From Sorex araneus (lineage: Eukaryota; Chordata; Mammalia; Eulipotyphla; Soricidae): DNA of 64,000 bases. Of the stretch, positions 25,220 to 37,410 are shown piece after piece; position 1 is the stretch's first letter; the number at the start of each line of letters is the position of its first letter. The notes under the pieces were generated by a model that was not told the DNA's origin, made no database searches, and worked only from the letters and a program-made list of their open reading frames with translations. The translations under genes and the position numbers were made by a program. The stretch is taken from assembly GCF_027595985.1 (NCBI RefSeq), contig NC_073302.1, positions 402,177,310 to 402,241,309 of the forward strand. The letters are read 5' to 3'.

Positions 25220-28200
25220 GTAAGTTTTGCTTTCTGCTGTCTACCCTGTTGGTCCCATGCATGGTTTTTGAGATGTGGTTTAGTGTGTTTTTTTGTATTA
25301 GGATTTTGGAAGTCTGTTACTCTCAAGCTGGCATATTTTGAGAGTAATATACACTCTTCTGGTGTATATATATTCAAGGAAAGGAATGAAAGAACCAACA
25401 AAAAATCTTGGGTTTGAGCCACAACTTACTGTGCTCCCTGCAAATAGTGATTACATGCTCAGGAAGCATGGACAAATGAAGACTTTTAGCACATTTGCCA
25501 AATGTTCACATTTCTCTTGGCATGGTCTAGCTTTTTATGAAATAGTAGGTAATACTTTCAGTACGTGGAGGTTTATGCAGACATGAGATAACTTGAACTT
25601 CGATTCTCAGTTCCAACTGCTCAATTAGGCTAGATTCCAACTTACTTGTATAAATACAACTACCTTTGTTACCAGAGAGTCTGCCGATGAGACTGGTAGC
25701 TCATCTACCTCGAAACCAAGTTAAATGTGTAAATAGAAGTGATGGGTGGCTAGATTAAATTTTGAGGTTATTTCAAGTCTTCAAAAGCATGTGGAATTAG
25801 GGCTAGGTCCTGCTTAGAACCCAGAAATTATATGCTGAGCAAAAAATTTAAAGTACTAAAATATACTGTGACTGGAGTGATAGTACAGTGGTTGGGGCAT
25901 TTACTTTGCATTGGCCGACCAGGGTTTAATTCCTGGCACCCTGTATGGTATCCAGAGCCCTTCCAGGAGTAAGAGCATGAATGCAGAACCAGGAGTAAGC
26001 TCTGAGCACCTCTGGGTATAGCCCAAAAAACAATAAATAATATGAAATATACAGATGGAATAAGAATTCTATTATTTCTCCAAATTTGTACAAGGCAAAT
26101 GATCCAGTATGCAGCAACGACTATTATTATAGTTTAGGAAACATAGTTGCAGTGGTGTTAAAGTTTAGAATGTTATGTACAAGTTATTGCAGCCTACCCC
26201 CATCAAATTGCCCAAGACCCTTCCCCCTTGTCCCTGTACCATTTGTAGTTTGCTTTTTCCTGCCGCCTGACTGCTCACTCAGTCATCTCTGTTTTGTGAT
26301 TCAAAGCTAGTTTGTCACTATTTTATACTATCTATTTCCTTGGCAAACATGTATTTTTGCATCAAAAGTTGAAAGACAAACTTAATTAGATATGACTCTG
26401 AATTTTCATGTTTAATTTAAAAGTTTTCTTTCTTTGTTGCATTCATTATTATCTGTTTTAAGTATCTTCAAATTTCTATAGTAGTTATTTCTACTATTCT
26501 TGGTTGTTAGTCTCCTACTCTGCTATTATATATTCCACAGATGAGTGCAATCTTTCTATGTCTGTCTCTCTCTGACTCATTTCACTTAAAATGATACTTT
26601 CCATGTTGATCCACTTATATGCAAAATTCATGACTTCATTTTTTCTAACAGCTGCATACTATTCCATTGTATAGATGTACCAAAGTTTCCTTAACCAGTC
26701 ATCTGTTCTCGGGCACTTGGGCTTTTTCCAGGTTTGGCTATTGTAAACAGTGCTGCGATGAACATATAAGTGCAGATGTCATTTCGGCTATACACTTTTG
26801 CTTCTCTGGGATATATTTCCAGCAGTGGTATTGCTGGGTCAAATAGGAGCTCAATTTCTAATTTTTTGAGGGGCGTCCATATTGTTTTCCAGAAGGGCTG
26901 AACAAGTCAGCATTCCCACCAACAGTGTAGAAGGGTCCTTTTCTCCCCATATCCATGCCAACAGTGGTTGCTTTTGTTCTTTTGGATGTGTGCCATTCTC
27001 TGTGGTGTGAGGTGGTATCTCATAGTTGTTTTGATCTGCATCTCCCTGATGATTAGTGACGAAGAACATTTTTTATGTTCCTTTTGGCCATTCATATCTC
27101 TTCCTTGGGAAAGTTTCTGTTCATTTCTTCGCCCCATTTTCTGATGGGGTTGGATGTTTTCTTCTTGTTGAGTTCAACCAGTGCCTTATATACCCTTGAT
27201 ATCAACCCCTTATTGGATGGGTATTGGGTGAATATCCTTTCCCATTCTGTAGATTGTCTTTGTATTCTGGTCACTGTATCTTTTGTGGTACAGAAGCTTC
27301 TTAGTTTAAGATAGTCCCATTTGTTTATCTCTGTTTTTACTTGCTTGGCCAGGAGGTTGGCTCCATGGCTTGGAAGCTGGCCTCACATGCTAGGGGAAAA
27401 GGCAGTTCAGATTGTGAAGGGAATATCAAGTAAACTGTGGATGGAGGACCCACTTGGGAGGGGAGATGCGTGCTGAAAGTAGACTATAGATTGAACATGA
27501 TGGCCACTCAATACCCCTACTACAGACCACAGCACCCAAAAGGAGAGAGAGAACAAAAGGGAATGCCCTTCCACATAGGTGGGGGGGAGGAGGGATGGGA
27601 TTGGGAGGTGGGAGGGATACTGGGTTCACTGGTGGTGGAGAATGAACACTGGTGGAGGGATGTGTTTGCAAACATTGTATGAGGGAAACACAAGTACGAA
27701 AATGTGTAAATCTGTTACTGTACCTTCATGGTGATTCACTAATTAAAAAATAAAATAAAAATAAAAATAAAAAATAAATTAAAAAAACAACTCGCATTAA
27801 TTGTTGAAAATTTTATATGTAGAGAAAGACTAATGGATTTAATAGATGGCAAATAAAATATTTGTATTAATAAATCTAATATGAACAAATGAAAAAAATT
27901 TCTATAGTAGTATTTGAGTTTCCTTCTTACTTATTTTTTATGGGACCAAGAGTTGAATCCAGGTCTCATGCACACAAGGTATGTACTTTACCATTTAACC
28001 AACTTCTGATTCAGTCAGTATTCAGAAGAAACTGGTATTCTCATATACTGTTATTTGTGGTTGTGTGCTTAAAACTTTCTTAAGTCTGCTTTGCAGTAAA
28101 GTTTTCTGACTTGATGGTTGCGTAACTGGTCTTCCCTCTGTTGATATTCACTTGTTTTCTTAGTCCTTGAGTAACAGCCACTTACCACATCTACCTGATA

Positions 28201-29957
28201 TCTTTCTGTTGACTTTAGGCTTCATCTTCTAGGTGGAGACATAGCGCAGGGCCAGAGGTGCATGACTTGCACATCCAGGCCCCGAGTCCCATACCTGCTA
28301 CCTCAGGGCTCCCTGATCCCTGCCAGGGTGTTGCTGGTGGCCCCTAGCACCACTGGGCCAGAGCTGCGTCCCAGTGCCTTGCCCTAGTATTGAACCACTC
28401 AACCTGAGCGGCCAAGTATTGCTAGGAGTAGCCCTCCTGAGCTCTGCTTGGAGGGCCCTCAAAATAAATAAGAGTAAGTTTCTCCATCCAACATTTTTAG
28501 GATTTTTGTTCAAGCACTCTTCTTCCCTGTAAACCACTTAGAATGTGGTTAACCACTTAGAAAACAGTTTTTCTGTGTGTCTTGTTTTGGTTTTGGGCCA
28601 CACCCAGCAATGTTCAGAGTTACTCCTGGCTCTGCACACAGGGATTACTCTTGGTTGTGCTTGAGGGGGCCATCTGGGATGCCTAAGATGGGATCAGGAT
28701 GGCATCCCATATGGTGCTTCGCTGATGGATGAGGGCCTGTGATTGTGAGCCTGGGGCCAGGCGAGGGCAGCTGCCCCCACAGACAGAGGGACTCTGTTAC
28801 ATCCTGATGTACACTTTCACTCTTTCCATTTTGGATTCCAGGGCCTTGAAATTGACCTCAGAGAAGCGGGTTCTGTGTCAGGGCACTGCCTGCATGCCAG
28901 CTGCCCTGAAATGTGCATGGCAGGCCCCCTAGGGGAATAGTTGTAGGGGCAACGAAGAAGGAGTGTTAGTGAAAGTTCATGCACCATTTTTATCTTCTAG
29001 CTGGAGTCTAAAATGTGAGCCACGTAAAGCAAATGCCCTGCCCTCTGTTGCTATCACTCTGGCCACCCACCTAGAAGTTTTTTTAACACTAGTTTGTTTT
29101 ATCAACCCTGGAGAGTCTAGGACCAGAAATGACATTGATGTATCATCCCAGAAAACTCAGTGCTCCTGATTTTCTCTCTCAGCAGGTCACTTGGGCCACC
29201 TTTGCTGGCTCTGCCCAAGACCAACCCGCCACAGCCCACAGTCCCTCTCAGGAGGGGGATTCACTGAAACAAACACATGGATGTTGCTGCATAATCTGAC
29301 TCTATTGTTCATATGTTACCTTACTCGACTTCAGCCATAGGGAAGCCAGTGTTCTGAGTCATAGAGAATAAGTAGCAGTGGTCTGTCCCAGTGTGGAGAC
29401 ACTTCTGATCCGCCAACTCTCCTGAGCCTACACATACAGTGCTTATGGTCACTGCTGCTAACAGCACCGGGAACCACTAGGAGCAGTTATCAGTTAGCTA
29501 ACTGCTAACACCACCCTGCAGCCAACAGATGAATCCAAAATGTACACCCTGCACTGAAACCCATCTTCCCTCTATTGCCCAGGCTCGGAAACCCCGTTTG
29601 ACCATGCCCTCTTTCTGTCAGCTGCTGACCTTTGCCAGATAGAGCCAGCTTAGAGCAAACCCTTGCACTTGACCTTCACTACTGGACATATGAGGGCCTG
29701 TGATTGTGAGGCTGGGGCCAGGCGAGGGCAGCTGCCCCCACAGACAGAGGGACTCTGTTACACCCTGATGTACACTTTCTTTCCATTTTGGATTCCAGGG
29801 TCTTGAACAACCCTCAGCAAAACGGGTTCTGTGTCAGGGCACTGCCTGCATGCCAGTTGCCCTGAACTGTGCATGTCAGGCCCCATAGGGGGATAGTTGT
29901 AGGGGCAAGAGAGGAAAGAGTGTTAGTGAAGGTTCATGGACCATCTTTGTCTTCTAG
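25220..29957 (+). other. GSAP intron
   Basis: Old sense SINE 25865-26030, the twin-primed L1, old SINEs 28230-28470 (+) and 28595-28690 (-), and the duplicated block. 25230-25860 is unique. Confidence 0.7.
26486..27787 (+). mobile_element. 5'-inverted (twin-primed) L1
   Basis: The left part (26486 to about 27345) is reverse-oriented ORF2 and 3'UTR start; the right part (about 27346-27787) is forward 3'UTR from aggaggttggctccatgg to an A-rich tail. The two parts are adjacent in element order, the classic twin-priming product. AAATTTCTATAGTAGT occurs at 26470-26485 and again at 27896-27911, which places a further ~108 bp of non-L1 sequence inside the duplication. Confidence 0.88.
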
Positions 29958-29962
29958 CTGGA
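28730..29962 (+). repeat. Duplicated GSAP intron block carrying a 3' splice site
   Basis: 28730-29005 and 29691-29962 are about 90% alike by eye, from tgagggcctgtgattgtgag to cttctag/CTGGA. The second copy supplies the real acceptor of the exon at 29958. In the first copy the acceptor is followed by CTGGAGTCTAAAATGTGA, a stop within six codons. About 685 bp separate the copies. Confidence 0.88.
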
Positions 29963-30028
29963 TCTCGTTTGCCAGATACTGGAAGCCAGCTGGAGAAAAC
30001 ACAATCTTCATCCCTGGATTTTCCACCC
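29958..30028 (+). CDS. GSAP: GSAP internal exon (LDLVCQILEASWRKHNLHPW...)
   Basis: The acceptor is gtcttctag and the donor gtatgc is at 30029. It encodes LDLVCQILEASWRKHNLHPW then IFH, with CC left over. The acceptor and the first five exon bases lie at the edge of a duplicated intron block (28730-29005 and 29691-29962), so a second cttctag/CTGGA sits about 1 kb upstream. Confidence 0.9.
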
Positions 30029-30450
30029 GTATGCAAGTATTTCTCTCTCATCTTGGTGTGCCAGGAGCCAACTCAGCTCTGGTTGATGCCTGTTGAAAGC
30101 AACTCTCACCAGCCCCCAAACTGCCTATCTGGGGCCTGTCGTGAGAACTTTTAAGTTATGTCCCTGAGACTCCACAGACCTTGTTCCTGGCATAGGGTTG
30201 ATGAGGAGGGAGGCACAAGCGCACTCCCTACTGCCTAGGGCTGAAGTTCAGGCAACTTGTCATATATGTGCCCACGGTCTAGGCAGCAGGCCGACGGGCA
30301 CCGCCCTGCTCAGGAAGCATTCTCTAGGGAACACACTCCTCCATGCTGAGTACTCGCCTGGTTGGCTGGGACACTCAGAGCCCTTGATCGGAACACACAG
30401 GCGAGAGATCGGCTCCCGAGGTGACGTGCTCTTTTTGTTATCTTGCCCAG

Positions 30451-30545
30451 CAACAAGAAGGCTTGTGCTGCCGAGTTTGCAGTCTTTCGCCTCATGACCC
30501 GGATTTTGGAAGCTACTCACAGCTTGTTTCTACCTCTGCCCCCTG
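30451..30545 (+). CDS. GSAP: GSAP internal exon (NKKACAAEFAVFRLMTRILE...)
   Basis: The acceptor is cttgcccag and the donor is gtaagt at 30546. C completes Pro, then NKKACAAEFAVFRLMTRILE and ATHSLFLPLPP follow, with G left over. The first residues (NKKAC) differ from the human protein as I recall it; the rest is strongly conserved. Confidence 0.92.
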
Positions 30546-32864
30546 GTAAGTCTTGGCACTTTCGTCCTCTGCCATAACACATATACTTCCTTTGCCACAT
30601 GATCCCTTGGCTTTGGCACATGGTGAATTTAAGGGGGGAGAACCCCTGTGTGAGTGAAATTGTGCGTCTGGCTTCTCCGAGAGCTGCTCTGTCAGGTCAG
30701 TCTGTTCTGAGCACTTCTCCCCTCATTGTGGAACTCTGGCGAGCTCCTTTTTTCACTTTGGGTGTGAAGAGTGCTGCCCTTGCAATTTTCTCAAATAATT
30801 CTGGCCTGGGGCATGGATCCAGGAAGATGGTGCTCTGATGTCTCCAGACCTCGTTTATCTGATGATGATGTCTGAAAGTTAACGCTCAGAAGGAAGTGGG
30901 TTTGGCTGGATGCCAAGCAGTGAGCAGAGTCTTAAGTCCTTAGAAGCAAAAAATTTCCCTGAGGATTTGAAATAGGACCAAGTCAAGCCTCATGATGCCT
31001 TGGCACATGCGTATGCAGTTATTCATTTAGTTTGTCATTTGTTCATTCAGTCACCAACGTGGGTGGATCCAGTGTTGCATGCCAGACACTTCACTGGAAA
31101 TTAGGGCAGTTACAGAGATCTCATCATTCTTGGAAACAGCCTCATTCCCATTTGCTATGAATAACTGCCTTGCATTTGTTATGTGTAAATTCTGAGCATG
31201 TTAAAGTTGATATGATAGTAGGCTGGGGAGACATCGCAAAGGGCTGGGGTACAGGCCAGGCATGCATAGGGCCCCAGGTCTTATGCCCTTCCTGCATGAC
31301 CTCCCAAGCACTGCCAGCATCATAACCCTGTTGGCCCTCAGAACCTCGAGGAAGGGCCCCCTAAACCAAAACTTGAGAGCTATCATAGCATAACTTGTTT
31401 AGTCAGTTTTATTTATTTTTTCACAGCCACTTGCCCACCAATCTATCCATCATTATGTCATTCCTTTTATACTAACATGTATATGTCTATTGTTTTGGTT
31501 TCTGGGCCACACCCTACTCTGCTCAGGACTTACTCCTGCTTTTGTGCTCAGGGGCCACTCTGGTGGTGCTCAGGGGATCCTGTGTGGCACTAGAGATCAA
31601 ACTGGGGGTGCAAAGCAAGTGCCTTAAACCCAACTCTCTCTCACTCTCTCTCTGAACCCAAATTAACATGTATGGTTCCAATTTTGCAACTTCATAAAAA
31701 TTAGCACATTTGATTTTCATGAGTCTTAGTGGTAGAAGCTGAAATTGAACCACATAAGCTTATAACTATCCAACTAGGTTTTGAATAGCACAAATGGTTT
31801 TGAATAACTATCCAACTAGGTTTTGAATAGCACTTTCAGATGGTTTCACTTTTTAGTATTCCCCTCTTATTGATGGCAAAATTGAGACACAGAGGGATTA
31901 ATTAGCTTGCCTAAAGTCACATAGCAACAGAGTTAGTATTACAGAGCCACATAATATGATTCCAAAAATCTGTGCCATTAACTACCTTTCTGTGCTGTCA
32001 CTTGAATCTTTTCTCCAGTTGAGTTGGTTGATGTTGAGACATCGGTTATCTGTGGATCCACCACAGAGCGCAGCTTCTCTGCATCTATAATAGTCTGTAA
32101 TTCGATGCTTTCTGTAGTCAGACATCTTATTTTCTAAGGTCTGCTTGTAGAGAACACTCAAAAGAGTTTGACTTTGTAGGGATTTGGAAGTTCTGAATTG
32201 GGAGGCAAATGAGCGGCTTTAAATTATTCCAGTAGAATAAAAATTATGATCCCAGAAGGAAGATATTTTATTTTTTCCTCATTTCCCCCCAACTATTGGT
32301 TTCCTTCACATGACCTGAAAATAGAAATGAGGCAAAGCTGGCCCAGGTGTGCACACACATGTGTCTGTGCAGTACACTTGTAGGTGTGCTTGTGTTAAGC
32401 GTGCTTGCTTTTCAGACCGACTGGAGTAGTGCGAACTGGTACAAAATGTTTGAGTTCCAAACACCAGAATTTTGTTCCAGGCCTCAGAAACACTCCCCGC
32501 TTTCAGCCAAAAGGTCCCAACTCACGAGGCTTTTAGTCTCAGCAGGTGGAGTTGTTCTGTACTCTCTTCCTCCTTTGCCATTTCTGTGTAGAATTGCAAA
32601 TTCCTCACCACAACACTGTTCTCTCAGTGCATGTGGCTGAGGAAAGGTAAAGGGAGAACCCATTCCTGGGAACTCACCCATCTCCAGAACCTTCCCTACG
32701 GGCAGAGGAGCCGGGCCATGGACTGGTAGCAGCTTTGCTGTGTGCAGGAGCTCAGCTCCGCCCAAGTGCATCCTTGCTTAGGTTCAGTCCTTCCTCAGAA
32801 GGAGTCACATATCCATCCTGCTGGGGTGCTGCTTGCCCTGCTGACCCTTGGCTTCCTCCTGCAG
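30546..32864 (+). other. GSAP intron
   Basis: Old SINEs at about 31215-31375 (+) and 31500-31660 (-). Near 31766-31833 a ~32-bp piece (aactatccaactaggttttg) is tandemly doubled. The rest is unremarkable. Confidence 0.65.
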
Positions 32865-32984
32865 GTTTTCACACTCTGCACACCATCCTGGGTGTCCACT
32901 GCCTCCCTCTGCACAACCTGCTGCATTACGTCGATCATGGTGTGTTGCGCCTCACAGAGACCGCTGTCACCAGGCTCATGAAGG
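32865..32984 (+). CDS. GSAP: GSAP internal exon (FHTLHTILGVHCLPLHNLLH...)
   Basis: A 120-bp exon between cctgcag and gtaaga. GT completes Gly, then FHTLHTILGVHCLPLHNLLH and YVDHGVLRLTETAVTRLMK follow, with G left over. Counting back from the stop, the region of the active 16-kDa C-terminal fragment begins near the end of this exon. Confidence 0.94.
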
Positions 32985-35645
32985 GTAAGAGCCCCCTCCT
33001 GTCCCCGCCCTGTGTGCCAGAGGTGCTACCAGGGGTTTGCCATCTGCAAGGCTATGCTACACCCCCCCACACACACACACCGGCCACCCATTTGATCAAT
33101 GCAGATGCTCTCCATTCAGTATCAAGGTCAGTGTTTGGAACAGGAGCCCCTCAGTTTCATTTTGTACCAGGTGCCACAAATTATGCCTCTGGTCCTGCAG
33201 AGTCGAATTCATGCATAAATGATCCTTTGGGCCAGTTTGAAGGGCTAGGGCTCAAAAAGCATCTCAGTCCAAAGACAGTTGTTTCGTCCCTTTTCTGTAC
33301 ATGAGGACACTTGAGGATAGGAAGCCCTGAAAGCCCGTGTCTTGAGAAAAATGCCAGGAATGGACTTACTTTCTGCTAATTCAAGTTCTCCTCTCAAAGA
33401 TAGATGGAGAAGAGTGATGCAGTGCTTTTGTGAATCAGAACTTTATAAGTAGTCTGTTGGATAGCCAGTCTCATGCAGACTCTTCCATTGTGGTATTTCA
33501 TAGATGGGTTTGTGTCCTTTGTTAAAGTAGTGGCCGCTCCTCGGGTACCTGTTGCTTTAAGTCACCTGGTACAATTGGTTTGTGACTTGCAGCCTGTGAG
33601 GGCCATGTTACACAACAAAGACAGCTTGGGGGTTGAGGGAGGGAAATATGTTCAAGACAGACAGAAGCTAAGGGTTTCAAAGCTTTGATAGGCTGAACTG
33701 GAAATGAAAGGCTGGGACATGTGCTCAATGGGATGAACCTCTCAAGTATACTGTTCACTTAATCAAGTGTTGTTTGTTCTGGCAACTTTCTTGTAGATTT
33801 GGACAATACAGAAAAAAACGAAAAATTGAAATTCAGTATCATTGTGCGGCTCCCTCCGGTAATCCTGAATTAAATCTTCCCATCTTCCCATGCCTTGTCA
33901 TGCACTGCCTTCAATTTGCTCTTGCAGGAAAAGTGTCTAGTTGCTTTGGGCAAGGGTCAATCGAATTCTTTCACTTTCCAGCCTTTCCAAGAAATTCCAT
34001 CCACCACTGCACCTCTGTTGCGTGCTCCTCACTGCGCCTGCTCCTCTGGCCTTGCTGCCTCAGCCAAAACCGTTTTTTTCTTTCCTCCTCGTAAGAGACC
34101 ACACTAATATTTGCATCTGGACATGAGGGGAGGCAGAGGGGAAGCAGGTGCTCTGGGAATGTAAGCTGATAAGAAGTTGAAATGCAGGTGAAGTCAGAAG
34201 GTTCTGGAACCGTGTTTCCACCCACTGTCATTTCCCCCACAGCAGGAAAGCATTCCTGGGTCAAAGGAAGAATGAGAAACGGGAAAGGGTTATACAGACA
34301 CTCCTTGTTTTTGTTGGGGAGATTGGCTCTTTGTCAGAAATACTATGAAAAAAACAAAATTCCACAGCAAGGGCTGCTGGGCCTCTGAGTCCATGAATTT
34401 CCAACTCTGGACACCCATTTTTTCACCCCCAGCCTCCTTGAAACTCACAACTCCTTCACAGACATTGAGCATCTGTTCCGCTGGCACTCTCCTCCCTGAG
34501 GGAATGTCTTTTTTTGCCTTTTCTGGACAGAATCCTCTTGCTTAATGACACCAATTCCCCTTCAGACACAGCTTCACTGAAGCAATACAAGGGCAGGAGG
34601 AGGGGGATGGAGCGTGTTTTCCATGAGTCCATCTCTCTGGGGGAAGGTCCCTGAGCATTTAATGAGCTTTCCAAATTTGATTTCTTTGCCTTGTGCCCTT
34701 AGGAATTCACATTTATTTTGGACAAGACACTGGCAGAAAAGTGGACATAAACACGTCTGCAATCTTTTGTTTCCTATCAGAATTCCACTCAAGATTGGTA
34801 TGCAAAAGCCTACGCATGTTTGCAGAGTAGCAGACGAACTCCATGTCAGAAAAGGAATTTGGCAGCATCAGTGTACAAATTACTGTTTTTCAGGGGTGCA
34901 TTGAAGGGAGTATTCAAAATGCAGAAGCTTGACTCCTGGAAATGGCCTTTCTCCAAGGGTCATTAACGATAAAGGCAGGTCTAAGCGATGGCCTGGTAAC
35001 ATTGGAATACTACGTTAACTTTACTGATTTTTCTGGTTTTGGGGGCACACCTGGAGGTGCTTGAGGGCTGTACCTGGTGATGCTCAGGGACCATGTAGTA
35101 TGGGGAAGAGGGCTGGAAACTGGTCTGTCTGATTTGCATGCACTCAATCCATTGAGCTATCTCTCAAGCCCTCCAATAATATTTTTTAAACTATGAATAC
35201 ACTTGAGGTACAGTTACTTCATGCTGTATGAGCTTATTCTCTTCTTAATACTCATTTAAAAAACTGATGATTTTTTTAGAGTAGTTTAAGTTCATAGAAA
35301 AATTGAGTGGAAGGTACAGAGGTTCCCATATGCTTTCTGTCTGCACACGTGCACAAGCTTTCTCATTATCATTCTGCCCCACTAGAATACTCTGTGAGCT
35401 GCTCTTGACAACTGAATGCTGACATGGTATCATTGCCCAGAGTCCATAGTTAACATTGTGGCTCATTCTCAGTGGTGTTCATTCTGTGTTTGGATGAATG
35501 TATAATGTAAAAGTTGTCCATAAGTACAATATCTCATAGAATATTTTTGTGAGATAAAAATATTTTTTTATCTCTTAAAGTTTTAAGCCATATTTTTCAT
35601 GGCTCTAAAAATCCTTCTCTAAGTATTTTTCACTTTATATAATAG
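32985..35645 (+). other. Two GSAP introns (around exon 33797-33858)
   Basis: Mostly unique; a C/AC run near 33060-33080 and one old minus SINE at about 35035-35170. Confidence 0.65.
33797..33858 (+). CDS. GSAP: GSAP internal exon (LDNTEKNEKLKFSIIVRLPP)
   Basis: A 62-bp exon between tcttgtag and gtaatc (33859). AT completes Asp; LDNTEKNEKLKFSIIVRLPP ends in phase 0. It lies in the C-terminal fragment region. Confidence 0.94.
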
Positions 35646-35747
35646 CTTATTGGTCAGAAGATCTGTCGGCTTTGGGATCATCCTTTGAGTTCTAACATTA
35701 TTTCACGGAACCATGTGAAGCGACTGCTTCAGCACTACAAGAAGCAG
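35646..35747 (+). CDS. GSAP: GSAP internal exon (LIGQKICRLWDHPLSSNIIS...)
   Basis: A 34-codon phase 0/0 exon between tataatag and gtgagt (35748). It encodes LIGQKICRLWDHPLSSNIIS then RNHVKRLLQHYKKQ, one of the best conserved stretches of the family. Confidence 0.95.
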
Positions 35748-35865
35748 GTGAGTCTGTGGGAAATCATAGCCCCACTCAATTGTGATTTTTATTTTTTTAA
35801 TTCTATTTACCCATTTAACTTATCCATATAGATAGCAAGTCTTGTTCTCACCACTCACAGTTTGT

Positions 35866-36140
35866 GCTGGTTTTATTTATTTATTTATTAAATGAACCAC
35901 CATAAAGTACAGTTACAGACTTACAAACTTTCGTGCTTGCATTTCAGTCCTGCAGTGATTGAGTACCCATCCCTCCACCAGTGCCCATTCTCCACCACCA
36001 ATGATCCCAGTATCCCTCCCACCACCCCACCCCATCCCCCCACCCCACCCAGACTCTGTGGCAGGGCATTCCTTTTTGCACTCTCTCTCCTTTGGGGTGT
36101 TGTAGTTTGCAATAGAAGTATTGAGTGGCAATTGTGATGG
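35866..36140 (-). mobile_element. L1 3' end fragment next to a GSAP exon
   Basis: Reverse 3'UTR: taaatgaaccaccataaag, accagtgcccattctccacc, gtagtttgcaatagaagtat. It stops about 45 bp before the exon at 36183. Confidence 0.82.
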
Positions 36141-36182
36141 TTTTTGAGAATCAACCAGTACCATATGTGATTTGCCTTTTAG

Positions 36183-36282
36183 CCATGGAGTTCTCTGATT
36201 GACAAGTCATCCCATAGTATAGAATTTCTGCCTCTGAATTACTTCATTGAAATACTGACAGATATTGAAACTTCCAATCAAG
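36183..36282 (+). CDS. GSAP: GSAP internal exon (PWSSLIDKSSHSIEFLPLNY...)
   Basis: A 100-bp exon between gccttttag and gtaatt (36283). It encodes 33 residues ending FIEILTDIETSNQ, with G left over. An L1 3' fragment ends about 45 bp upstream, so the branch-point region lies very close to transposon sequence. Confidence 0.94.
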
Positions 36283-36664
36283 GTAATTCACATCTTGCTC
36301 TCTGGGTTGTCGTGCTCTACCCTTGACACATCAGCTAATTCCTACTTACCTCTATGAACGCTTTTCTTTCCAAAATACACCAGAATTTTAAGGATGCCCT
36401 TTTTGTACCTGTGTTTTATTAGCAACCCATAACTGACCCCCTAGAATAAATTGCCAAAGGAACAAATCACCTTGATGGTTTTAAGAGTTTTAAAGGGTTT
36501 CCAACTATTTGGTTGATATGATCAGTGTTGAGGTTAAGTTTTAATACTACAGCCTCAAAATAATGTATTTTGCTAAATTATAAAATGTTTTTTATTTCAA
36601 TTATTAGAACAAATGTTTCTTGGCTTCATAATGACATCTTTTCTTTCTCATTTTTATTTTTCAG

Positions 36665-36756
36665 TTCCATATTCTTTTGAAGGCCATGACAATGTGGATG
36701 CAAAGTTTGTAGAGGAAGCGGCTCTGAAACATACCACAATGCTCTTAGGCTTGTGA
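36665..36756 (+). CDS. GSAP: GSAP terminal coding exon (PYSFEGHDNVDA... LLGL stop)
   Basis: The acceptor is tttttcag. TT completes Val; PYSFEGHDNVDAKFVEEAAL then KHTTMLLGL and TGA (36754-36756) follow. The LLGL ending matches the human protein end as I recall it. Confidence 0.95.
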
Positions 36757-37410
36757 AAGAGGAAATGCAATTCGATAGGCTGCCAGTATTTCAGTCTTCC
36801 CTGGCCATCTGTATTTCAGTTTGGTGCTTGTTCATACAGAATTCATATAGCTTGTCCTAATTTTGAATAGCAGATGAGCAGTTAAGTGTAAAGAAATGAC
36901 CAACAGTCTCAGGAAGCATGCTAGGGACTAACTGACATTTGGTGTAGCAGCTTCTCAGTCCCAGAACTAGTTTCTCTCGCACTCTGAAATAGCATATGCT
37001 TTAAAAATGTAGGGGTGACCAGGGAGATAGCATTTGCCTCTCAGATGGGTTTCTTCTCCAGTATCACAAAAAAAGAAAGAAAAAAGAAAAATACAACGTG
37101 GGGAATGGTGTTCAGAAAAGCAAAAATTAGACATGTCATTGGAAATAACATTTACAAGTACGAAAAATATTGCATAAAAACCGTGTGGAGAGAGAATGTA
37201 TTTGGACAAACTGAATTTGGATTGAGCCAAACCTGCTGTTTCCAGTGCAGAATTACTGGTAACATCCAGGAGCTTACATGTGAAGTGCTGAAAGTAGGGG
37301 GTTTGTCTTTGTGATGGTTCAGATGGAACTGTATTTAATTTTTTTAAGTTTAAAAATATTTATGAAAACTTAAAGTATCTTGTAATTAAAAAAACTGTTA
37401 ACTTTGACCT
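36757..37410 (+). other. GSAP: GSAP 3' untranslated region
   Basis: The 3'UTR runs from the stop codon to a probable cleavage site about 20 bases past an ATTAAA at 37385. The stretch looks unique apart from a weak SINE-like patch near 37015-37090. The end is inferred from the signal alone; transcript data would fix it. Confidence 0.65.
37385..37390 (+). promoter_or_regulatory. GSAP: Probable GSAP poly(A) signal (ATTAAA)
   Basis: The common variant hexamer ATTAAA lies 630 bases after the stop. A GT-rich stretch (ctgttgttttgtgagc) follows 20-40 bases later, as expected for a downstream element. Confidence 0.6.

Noticed and set aside
29001..29018. Possible extra GSAP exon start after a good acceptor
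   Set aside because: It stops after five codons and is a duplicate of the true exon edge; reported as a decoy instead.
28963..29169. 68-codon frame in the same area
   Set aside because: It covers the duplicated intron block and an old SINE; no conserved residues.
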